This document shows positions 37,701 to 49,700 of a stretch of 64,000 nucleotides of DNA, piece by piece. The notes under the pieces were generated by a model that searched no databases, was not told where the DNA came from, and saw only the letters and a list, made by a program, of their open reading frames with translations. The stretch lies in the NCBI GenBank assembly GCA_019054805.1, contig JAHQIY010000003.1, forward strand, positions 2,046,001 to 2,110,000, written 5' to 3'. The translations under genes and the position numbers were made by a program. Every line of letters begins with the position of its first letter. Position 1 is the first letter of the stretch. This DNA is from Brachionus manjavacas. Lineage: Eukaryota; Rotifera; Eurotatoria; Ploima; Brachionidae.

Positions 37701-40700
37701 CTCGTTGACGACCTCATCCTGGCCGTTTTTCTGCCCGAGCTCGTCGAGCTGATGAGCTTGACCAGCCAGTACATGCCTTCGAGTGAGGCGATGGCCTGCA
37801 AGGAATATTTCGACTTGGTCGCTGGTCTCCTCTCGGCCGACACCAAGCTCGTCAACTCTTCCAAATTGATGCACTTCATAACCAGCAGTCTTGAGTCACG
37901 TGACACATACGAAATTTTGAGCGCCAACAATCCAGCGTTTGTAGAAGACAATTTTTTGGTCGGCATGCTGACACTAGGCAGCGCCGTGCTCAAAAACAGA
38001 CTGCTCGACCAGGACGTGGATGAGGCTCTGGCCGAAAAAATGATCGACTACTTGTTCGCGACCAGGGATGACATGTACCCGAGGGTGGTCCTGCCCAAGT
38101 TCAGATCAGTGCGCTGCAGGCAGCTAGGCTTTGATTTTCTGCTCGAGCTGTGCAAGTTCAGGCCCCAAAATTACACTCTAGTGGCCAACAGGCTGATGAG
38201 CTTGCACGACGTGAACCCCATGGTGCTGTGGGACTACTGGCCCAGAGACGACGCGCGCTCCATTTACGGCTACCTGGGCCTGGTAAATTTGGGCGCCACG
38301 TGCTACATGGCCACTTCATTGCAGCACTTGTTCATGATCAGCGAGGCCAGACGACTCATACTCGAATCGAAAATGGCGAGCGAGTCAGATGCCGGACAGT
38401 ACGACAAAATTTTGGTCGAGGTGAAAAAAATATTCGCCTTTTTGCAAGAGTCCGAGCGCAAGTCGTACACGCCAAAAGATTTGTGCAAAGTGTACACCAT
38501 GGATCAGCAAGTGTTGAACACTGGCGAGCAAAAGGACATGCAGGAGTTTTTCACGGATTTGATCTCCAAGCTGGAAGAGACCTCGGACCCCGAGATGAAA
38601 AGTGAAATAAAAAAGCTGTTCGGTGGAGTGATCACTAATGTGGTCATTTCGCTGGACTGCCCGCATGTCAGCTCTAGTCTCGAGGAGTTCTACACGGTGA
38701 GGTGTCAAGTGGCCGGCATGAAAGACCTGTACGAGTCGTTGAATGAAATAACTGTCAAGGACACCCTGGAAGGCGACAACATGTACACTTGTTCGACTTG
38801 TTCCAAAAAAGTCAGAGCTGAGAAACGAGCTTGCTTTAGCCAATTGCCTGAGGTGCTGTGTCTAAATACCATGAGGTACACTTTCAATATGGTCACAATG
38901 CTCAAGGAAAAAGTAAGTTCGGAATTTTTTATTTTTTCAGTTTTCACTTTCAGTTTTTTGAAGTAAAAGGTCCTAAGACAATATTTGTTTTAAAATGTTT
39001 AATCTTGAATTAGAAAATATTTAATAGGTAAAATAAAGACGTGACTAATTTTAAAAATTAAAAATAGTAAACTAAAAGTTGTATTTTTTTTGAAACTAAG
39101 AAAATTTTTGATATTTTTTAAATTAGATAATTTTTACTGAAAAAAATTTAGTCATTTTATAAAATTTTGAAAAATCGGACTCTTTTTTTTGAGTAACTAA
39201 GAAAATTTTTGATATTTTTTTTTCTTTTTTGAATTAGAGAATTTTTCAAAGCGAATAAAAAAGACGTGACTAATTTTAAAAATTAAATATTTTCTTAGTT
39301 TCTCATAATAAAGAGTCCGAATTTTCAAAAATTTTATAAACCTCTCTTCTGTCTTTTTGCATAGTTCAAATTTACTATCTAGATGCTATTTAAAGATATT
39401 CTTTTGGTGGTGGTACCTCATGTTAAATGCCTGATCTTTTACTATCATGATTAAACCTTCCATCTCTCGTTTAAAATCGAAACAGCGAAGCCACTGCATA
39501 GACGCCTGCTTTCGAACAAATGTTCTGTCATTTTTTTCAAAAAAAATATTTTTAATTATTTTTATTTAATTGACTACACACCATTTAATAATAATAATAA
39601 AAATACAAGTTACAACAAGCTAGCAAGCTAGACTTGCGAAGATGGGAAACAGTTGGATCCCATCTATGGGAACTGTGGTATGTACACCGTGTTTAGAGCA
39701 CAGTCACTTCCAACTCTGCCTCCATCACACTGAAGATTGTTATTCGTTAGGTCACCATTCCCTCGTATCGATTCTACCGAGCCTCATGACTTCTTCCATT
39801 GTAGGTTTCTCCTTAAGTCTGTACTTATCCAGGCTGTTCTTGAATTGGTCGACGGATATGGATTGAACGATCTCTTGGGGTACGGCGTTCCATGGCATAG
39901 TCACTCTATAAGTGAAAAAGTGCTCTCTCAGTTGACTGTTGGCTGGAAGTGGTCGAAAGCTGGGCTGGTTGGAGCTTCTTCTTATTCTACCGTTGACTTT
40001 GAAAGACAGGGCTTTGTGCCAGTTTACAATGTTAGTGCCTGTGTAACATTTAAAGAATTGAATAAGATCACCTCTAGTCCTCCAGGAAGGTCAGATTTAG
40101 TTTCACCAGTCTCTCACTGTAGTCAAGGTTTTTAAACTGTTTGACCAATTTGGTAGCTCTCTTTTGGACATTCTCTATGGAGGTGATGTCTCTTCTTAGA
40201 TGTTGGCGGACAAAGGTGGTGTAGAGGGTTCTGAAGATGGTCGGTGTCCAGCATTTGAATGTTTTTCTAAGAATACTTTGTGCAATTGTTGCTTTTGACA
40301 CCGCACTCGATATCTGATCCTCCAATTTCAAGTTCGAGTATAACATAATGCCAAGGTCACGTTCCACTTCAGTATATTTCAGGACGTGTCTGTTTGGGGA
40401 ATCTGTCTTTTCCATGGTGATTTGTGGTCTAGTACAGCTTCTCTTACTTATTTCCATGACATTTTAAAAATAGATAATATTTATAAATTAGTTAAGAAGA
40501 ATGAATCGAAACTAAGAAAAATAAAAAAAAATGATTTTTAAAAAATGATTAAAAAAAATAGAATAAAGAGAAATTAATAAAATAAAGTAATCAGCTTATC
40601 AACTGAAATCCATCGATATTCTATGTTTTAATAATATTCTATGTTTTGGCTTTCTACAATTTTTTCTATTCTAGTTGATTTTTTACATTTTCCTTTTAAC

Positions 40701-43700
40701 TTTTTTTTTTCCACTTTTTTTCAGGAAAGATGTTCACACATCCAAGTTAGGTAAAAAAAGTAATAAAATTAGATTTTAAAAATTCATAATATAATGTTGA
40801 TCTCACTGGCAATTGTAGAATATCATTTAGACATCTATTAGTAATCAGTTTCATGAGTCTTTTTTTAAACTAAATTGAATTTAAATGGAAAGGACAAAAT
40901 TTTAAAACTCTAATTTAAACCAAATTGACGTAAAAACTAAAAAATAGTAATCTATTTACTTGTACTTCTAAAATAACTTGAAATATTTTTGAAATTTAAA
41001 ATGATGGCTATGAGCTATAAGAGCAGGTAATAAATGAGCACATTTAAAAAAGCAAGAATAAAATAGCCAGGTCGAAATCTTAAAATCGAAATCGTACCTG
41101 TAAATATTAGGTATCAAAAAAAAATAGCACATCATGGGGTTGTCTAATGGTGATAAATTTTCCGATTTTCCACTTTTTGTATTTTGTATTGTCTTTTTGT
41201 ATTTTCCACTTTTTAAAAATAGTGAACGGACAATGATATAATAGTGAAATTTTGAGGGTTTACAGCTTTTTTTCTCTAGTTTCTGAAATTGATATTTTTA
41301 TAAAACTTTCTTTTCAAAATTAGTCCACTCTGGCCTACTAATTGACTGCTGCGACCTAGGTTGTCCTTATAAATCACCATATAAAAGTTATGAGTTTTAT
41401 ATATCATTTTGTAGAGAATTTTTTTATGATTAAAATGAGCTATAGATTGTTTTATTCCGTCTAGTTTTCGAGAAGATAAAATCAAGTAACACCAAAAAAT
41501 GACCATTGTTCTAAAATCTAAAAAACTTGGGTGTTTTATGTTTTTATCGAATACGTTTTGATTTATTTAAGGTATTATCCTAAAATTTGGAACACATATA
41601 TAATTGAATTTAAGCTTTTAAATAAATATCTTTATAAAATAAAATTTTTTTTTTGAGTCTTGATTTTCAGTATTTTTTAAACTTTTAAATCAGGTATTTT
41701 ATTCAGGAAATTTCCCTTGTTTTCTCGGAAATTTTCAACTTAATGATATATAGCACTAAAGTTTAAAAAATACTGAAAATCAAGACTCAAAAAAAAAAAT
41801 TTTATTTTATAAAGATATTTATTTAAAAGCTTAAATTCAATTACAATTCGTTCACTATTTTTTTTCTCAATGAATTTTAAGACAACCATTTTTGGCCACC
41901 CGTTATGCTTTTTTTGAAACAAGTTATTCGCATTTATTATATTGTTAGGTATACCAGTTGAGATTAAAGAAGTTAAAATTTTGTTTAATTAAGTCTCTAA
42001 TTAGTCAAATAATAACGACAACGATATGAAAATTCTAAAAATTTTAAGTATTTGCTCGTTAAGACATTTTAAAACTATTAAAAATTCAAAACAAAATTAT
42101 GAACTAAATAAAAATTAAATGTTAGTAGAAGTAGTAGTAGTTATTACTGCAACTTGGAGCTAGTCTAAGCAAAGCTCTAATGATCTATAGCAGTCGATTG
42201 ATTGTGATCCAAGCGTCAATCTTCTCTTTAAAGCTGTTTGGACTTATTTATCTTACAATTTCTTCTGGAAAATTATTCCAAACACCAACAACTCTGTATG
42301 TAAAATAATTAAATCTCTGACTATAATTTCCTACACTTTCTTGCACCAAATTTTTGGAGTTTCTTCTAAGATAATAAGTCGAATGCTTTCGCAAAATCTG
42401 TGCAAAGATCATTTTAATTTCTTTGACCAAAAAAATGTCTCATTTTGTAAACAAACAATAAATGTGGAAAAAAAATACGTATTGATACGTTAGATTACAG
42501 TCCTAAGACGTCACTTGTTGTAATTAATCATATTTTTAAGAACAATCGTGGTTTGGTTGATTCAATTGAATATGTTGTTTCACTTATTAGTTATAATTTG
42601 TCACAAAAACAAAAATTTTTCCATTATTTTAATATTTTAAATGACTTACTAAAAGTAGATTTTTCTAGATAATTCAATTTCATTTGTAATTTTTATGTTA
42701 TTATGTAATTAACTTAGATAGATATTTTGTTTTTATATAAACTTGCCTATGAGGCTTAATTAAATTAATAAATATATGAAAAACCTTATGCTATAGCTTT
42801 AGTAATTACGTCAATTATTATGTAAAAATGTTGAACTTTTTTAATTGAATTTTTTACAAACTAAGGTGAGTTTATCAAAAAAGCTTTGATCAAGAAAGCA
42901 TGAATCAAAATATCTAAAAAATTTTTAGATTGGTTAAATTAATTGAATAATCCAGCCAAAACAGTTAAGTATTAAATAGAAAAATGTTAAAATTTTTTTG
43001 CCATTTTGAAGTAAATGGTGATGCTAAAAATGACCAAATAAATTTTAAATTATTAAATATTAAATTATTAATTATTTAAAATAATAAATTCTAAAGAACA
43101 TTTAATGATTTAACATATTTGTTAAATCTTTATGCTCATTGCATAGTGCACAATCTAATGGTTCGATTTAAAGAAAGTTATTTTTTTGCAAACTTTTGCG
43201 GAGTTAACCTTCAGATTTAACAAAGTATGCTTAATCCAAAAATGTCCCTTTGCGCTTATTATTTTAAATAAAGACTAATAATAATAATAATAATAATAAA
43301 ATGAAAGCTTTAATGTGCCAAGCACGTGAAACGGTTAAATTAGCTTAAGTTAGAATAGCTCAATTAAAATAACCAGGTAAAAAAAATAGCAAGTCAAAAT
43401 AACTAGTTTAAATTAACCAGGTAATAATAAAAATAGCCGATAGGAAAAAATAACTTGTTCAAAATAACTAATTTTATTTAATAAAAAAATACATCTTTAA
43501 TTGTTTATCTTTAATCTAAAAATCTATTAATCAATATTTAACTATTAAAGCCAAATTATGATAGAAATCATCAATTTTCGATTTATCGTAATTAATCAAA
43601 AGCCCTCTAACACGTTTTTCTAGCAAAACTTGTTCACATTTACGACTTGGAACTAAACCATGATAGTGTCCACAGTTCTTTTTTGTTCTTTACGTAAACT

Positions 43701-46700
43701 TTCCACTAAGTCATTAAATTATCAACACCAATTGCTTGAGCCATCATTATAATTACTTGTAAAAAGAGTAAAAAAAGTGAGAGAAATTAGATATTTTTAT
43801 TTGCTATCATGATTATTTCAAAAAAATAAAAGAGCTATTTTGAAATAGCTATAATTAATTAATTTGTCTTGTTATTTTGTACATTTTTTTTTGATATAGC
43901 TATTTAATTAAGAACTATTTTAATGCAGAGTCCCAAGCACATAGAACGAATTTTTAACCTCATCATTATAGCTTGTTTAAATCATGTTTATCAATTTTGT
44001 TTTTAAAAACATAAACTGTGTCTGAATTAAAATCAACTCTATCAAGTCGATTCCAAACATTTACCACTCTGTTTCTAAAAAAATTAAACCTCTTTTTACT
44101 TTCCTTTACTAATTGTCTTTCTAACGTAAAATCTTGACGTCTAGAAGTTGCACGAAACGTATTTTCTGGATTGTTCTTGAAGACTAGCGGCACATGCCAA
44201 TTGATCTTGTCGTGTCCTTTGATAATTTTAAACATCTCGATCACATCCTCTCTTAATCTTTTGGTCTCTAGACTGGTTAAATTAAATGCAGCTAATCTAC
44301 CTGGATAGCTTGACTCTTTTAGCTCTGGAACCAATTTAGTAGCTCTTCTCTGGACTGATTCTAAGACCTTGAAATCCATTCTCTAAATACGGTTGAACAA
44401 AAGCTTTGTATAACCTATTTACAGTTTCTTTTTTCTGGAATTTGATAGTTCGCCTCACTGAACCTAAAAACGAATTAGCTTTATGTGCAGCGATGTTAAC
44501 TTGATTTGACCACTTCAAATGTAATTATTATCCCTAAATCTTTTTCTTTTTCTGTTTTCGAAATACTCGTTTGATTAATTGTGTAGTTGAAATTCGGGTT
44601 ATTCGTATCACAGTGCATTACTTTACATTTCTATTATTCAATAATTAAAAATTGCAGAACTTAGAATTTGTTCGTACAAAATTGTACTCTTTGCAGAACT
44701 ATTTTTGTACAACTAGAAAACAATTTTAACGTAATTCTATTATTTACTTTAATTTTTATAAAAAATTTAACAATTTCAAAAATAATCAAAGTCAAAAATG
44801 TCAAAGTTTTACTAGCAATTATTTAATAAGCGATAACGACTTCAATAGAAGATATGACTGAAGGAATTAGAAATACAAGAAATAAATAATGAATAAATGT
44901 ACCCCTATTTATTATTTTTTTATCTATTTTGACTGTAAAAATATATGCTATTTTGAATCAGCTATTTTAAAAGTTTCCATCATTTCATTTGATCTAATAT
45001 AATCGGAGGTTTTCAAGTGGAAAAACAAAATGTATAAAAAAAGGATTGACTGTAATCTACCACCAAACGAATTTAATACTATGAATTTAGTATCATATTC
45101 ATTTAGTGTGCAAGTGATTTTTATACAATTCGTAATTATTCTATATTTTTCTCTTAACAAGATATAAAGATAAAAAATTGCTTGACATTGAATTTTTAAG
45201 AATTCCATACTAAAATTGCTCTTGTTAAAGCTGGCTTTGACATTTTTAAATTTGATATATAATTAAAAATAAAAATTATAAACAATATTCTTAGTTTCAG
45301 AGACAGACAGTCCAATTTTTCAAAAATTTAATAATAATAATAATAATAATAAAAAGCTACAGCAAGCGAGCTTGCGGAGATGACTTACTCGGAAGCCATC
45401 TATGGTAGCTAATTGCGCAAAAATCGAGAGATTAATTAAGGAACTACAATGAAAGTAACAGAGACGAAACTGAGTTACAAGACGAATACGAGAGATTATA
45501 CAGATTAATGTGATTAAGTAGATTAAAAGTAATTCAAAAAATTAGTCATGAATAAGAAATAAATAAAAAATGAATTAAATAATGGTTCAATAGTATAAAA
45601 ACTAAGAGATGATTAATTACATAAATAGGTTAGTTACAATTGATTATTGATTATATGATTAAAAAAAAAAAAAAAAAAAAAATGAGTAACCTTTTTATTT
45701 TTTATTAAAAATTAAAAAAGTAAAAAACAAATTATAAAAAATATTCTTAGTTTCAGAGACAGAGAGTCCGATTTTTCTCAAATTTTAAAAGAAAAAAAAA
45801 TAATAAAAAAAAAAAAATTAAAAAATTAAAAAAAATAATAAAAAATTAAAAATTAAAAAAGAAAAAAATTATAAAAAATTCCAATTTTAGAAAAAAAACT
45901 TCTAAATAGCCTATTTTCTTTCTGTAGGTGAACACATACTTTTCGTTTCCACTTGAGCTGAACATGAGCGGCTACATGGAACAAAACTTGATAGAGAGCG
46001 GCAAAAAAGCCGGCAGTGAAAGCGGCGCCGATTTTGTGTACGATCTGATCGGCGTCACAGTTCACACAGGCACCGCAGACGGCGGCCACTACTACAGCTT
46101 CATCCAAGAGATGGGTCCTGCATCGCCCAAGTGGTTCTTTTTCAACGACGCCGAGGTCAAGCCGTTCGAGGTGGACAGCCAGCTGGCGGCCGAATGCTTC
46201 GGCGGCGAGACCACCAGCAAAAGCTACGACTGCCACAGCGACAAGTTCACCGACTTGTCCTACGAAAAGACCAACTCGGCCTACATGCTCTTCTACAAAA
46301 AGCGCAGCGGGGCCAGGCAGCCGCCCTCCTCCCGCTGCAACGACCACACTCTCCTCTCCCAGATTTGGCACGACAACCTCAAATTCATCACCGACCGCCT
46401 CCTCTTCGACACCTCCTACTTCAGCTTTGTTTTCGAGCTGTCCGACCTGGCTCTGCACAGCCCAGCGCTGAGCCTGTGCGGCGCCCAGCTCGCCATCACC
46501 TTCTTTCTCCAGACGTTCATTCACTCGCGCGAGAAACACCACATGCTCCAATGGATCGACCTGCTCGGCAAGCTCTTCGCCCACAAACACTCGTGCCAAT
46601 GGCTGCTCGAGCGGCTCGCCTCCAGCACCGAATGGATGCGCAAAATCCTCACCAAGTGTCCCCAAGTGTCCATCCGCTCCGCCTTTCAAAAATTCCTGCT

Positions 46701-49700
46701 CGCCATCGCCCAACGCTGCGAGCTGAGCGTGACGCGCCAATTTCTGTCCGCCTACATCTCTCTGCTGGACGAAAAGCAGCCCATCCGCCACATGTCCGAA
46801 TACTTCGTCTTTTTGACCGAGTACAGCCGTCTGGGCGAGCAGCACAACCTCGCTCTGCTAGAACTGGACCTGGTCAAGCACTTGTGCGCGTTCTATGCGC
46901 GCAATCGGCGCCGAGACGCGGCCAACTCGGCCCAGCTCGCCGACTCCGACAACTCGGACTTTTCTGTCGACAATTTGGACTCCGAGTCGGACTCGGACCA
47001 GGACATAGTGGCGCTCAGCGATCAGCGCTCCAAGCCAAAGGTGTTCGAAAAAATGCTGCTCCTGCTGGTCGAGCTGAGCGAGTCGCATCTTGCCTATGTG
47101 CACAGAAACTACCAGCTAAAGCAGATCAAATTGCTCATCAAGGTTCCCCTGTCGTTTTTCTACAAGACCATTCTGGACGGCCTGAGTCTGTCCGCTGTCA
47201 AACAGCTGCTCGTCAATGTGACTCGCCTGCGCACCGATCTCATGTGCCAGTTCAAGCCTGGCGTTTATGTGCGCAAGTTTGTCGACATGTGCGTGAAGTC
47301 GATTGGCGTGCTGGCCAAAAAGAGCTCGGATCCGGACAAGTACATGAACTTTTTTAATGCCATCGGATGCCTGCTGAGCCTAGTGCCGGACCGTGTGTGT
47401 CCGGACGAGATCGAGTGCGCTCTGTGCGAAAACGAGTCGGTGAGCACGGACTTTGGCGAGTTGGTGACTGAAAAATTGTCCGATTTGCTTATCTCGGCGC
47501 CGTACTACACGCTGCGCTGGCTGGCGGGCGTGGGCAACGCGCGCCTCGAGCTCTGGCTGCTAGACAACATGTCCGCGTGGGTCAAGCGGCTGCTCATAGA
47601 CGCCAAACAGACCCAGGTGCGCTTTTCGGCCGCGGTCCTGCTCGCCAACCTGGTGCCCGACCGCGACTTCCGCCACCAGTTCACCTCCAACCGCAACATG
47701 CTCACGCCGTACCGCGCCGAGCCCCACCAGCTCACCGACTCGTTCACTCGCACCGTCAACACAATCCTGCGCCATCTCCTCTCACTACTGAACATGCCAC
47801 TGGCCCACACCGACTCCCAGCAGTGCCACACCACCAACCTAATCCAATACTTCACTCTGCTCATCTACTTGATGCTCGGCAACGAACAAAAGCGCCTTGT
47901 GGTCCAGAACAGCGCGCTGCAGCTCTTCTGGGACAACATCTTTTTCAAGCACATGGCCAACAGTCACGTGAGCACAAATCTAAACAAACAAGTGATGATT
48001 CATTTTGTGTACCATTGTTTGAATGGGTGCACCGAAGTGCTCGACTATGTGACCAAGTACACGGACAAATTTGAGGAGAGGATGGCCCGAGAGCTGCCGC
48101 TGTGCACGGTCATAGTCGACCACGAGGACACCGAGCTGATCAGCTACAACAAACAGTGTTTGCATCCGTTCTACGGCGCCATCCGGCTCCTGTGCGAGCA
48201 CTCGCGCCTCTACTTGCGCCACATGTGCGAGCACTCGAATTTGCAGTGGGCTTTCAAGCACGTGTTGCCCTATTCGATGCACTACGGGATGGCGTGCACC
48301 GAGCTGGTCAAGCTGGTCGAGTTGATGAGCGGCGAGAGTGGCCAGCTCAAGGAGAGCGTGTGCGCTCAGTTTTTGATGGGCACGGCCGTCGAGGCCAAGC
48401 ACAGCTTTCAGTCGATTGTGTGGGTGGCGAAGGCGGTGATGCGCACAAGCGATGACGTCACAATGGTGCTGACCAGGCGCGGTCTGTCCACGCTCAGCGC
48501 TTGTCTCTTTCAGCTGGTGGTGGCGTACAACAGCAACAGCTCGGCGGAGGGCCACGACCTGGCCGATTGTCTGCTCTTGCTCAAGAGCCTGGTGCAGAGT
48601 GTGCGCCTGCATTTGGACGCGAACACGCACGCCATCCAGCAAATAGTGGCCAATTGGAAGGAAAAGTTCGAGCTGGTCAAGCGGCTGGTGGTGCTGGTGA
48701 ATTTTTCGGTGGCGGGGAGCACGCGCGCCACCGCTCTCGAGCTCCTGCGTCTCGTCCTCCAAATCAACCCGGTCGAGATGGCCGTCAACACCGTCGCCAT
48801 CCTCAAACAGTCCTATTCCGGCCTAAGCTACTACCAAAGTTGTCAGTCGTATCAGAAGGGCTCCATATTGAGCGCCAAGCCGACAGTGAACTCGCTGCAC
48901 AAGTGCTTCATGGGCAATCAGAGCATCAATCAAGCTGTTTGTTTGATGGGTCCTTATTTTCCTCTGCCCGGCAATTGTGTACTCGGCGCCAAGAAGCTAA
49001 AAGCAGCGTTCAATTTGTATCTTCCTCTTACTCTAGTCAATCACTGTCACTATGACGGCTCTGTGTACATGCTGTCCAAAATAGTGGGCCATCTGAGTGA
49101 ATACGAGAAAAGCCTGCGCGACTCCTTTCTGCCCTTGTTCAATTTCTACCATTTTCTTTTCAAACTGCTGTTCGATCAACTGACCAGTCTGAGTGAAGCG
49201 AACACCAAAAACCTGGTCGATCTCGTGTTAATAGTGAGCGCTCAGTCCATGTACTTCAACATTCATTTCATCGGCTATTTGAGCGAGAGGCTCGCCTGTC
49301 TCACCGAACACATCAGCGACTCAATTCACTTGAACCACTTTGTGCGCGTCCTAATCACCGACTACCGTCACTTGGTGTCACGTGACGAGTACGCCACTTT
49401 TCTGGCCGGCTTCCTGGGCCGCTTTGTGCGCAATCTGCTGCCGCGCAACCAGCTCAAAAGCGACACCTTTTCCCACCTGCTCAGTCAGACAATCAAGAAC
49501 ACAATCCGCTTGAGCCTGTCGACCATAAATGAAACGCGCTTCTACTTTGACTTTAGCGCAGACAAACTGAGCGACGAGTGCGCGCTCAATTTGGACACCA
49601 AGCTCTCGGCCATGCTGGGAAGCATCAAGTGTGTGCACATGATAACACGTGCTGTGTCCAGATGCAAAGTGGACAAGCAATTTGTGAAATTTGTGAAGCA

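Noticed and set aside
41602-41842. MicroRNA precursor
   Set aside because: The stem is far longer and more perfect than animal pre-miRNA and very AT-rich. A foldback repeat is simpler.
45853-46845. 330-codon minus-strand open frame
   Set aside because: Lies wholly opposite USP34 exon 9, whose plus-strand frame is strongly conserved. The GC-rich codon pattern creates long antisense frames.
46131-47357. 408-codon plus-strand frame in another phase of exon 9
   Set aside because: Arg/Pro/Gln-rich shadow of the USP34 frame with no domain. Same reasoning for 47577-48074, 47980-48762 and 48501-49055.
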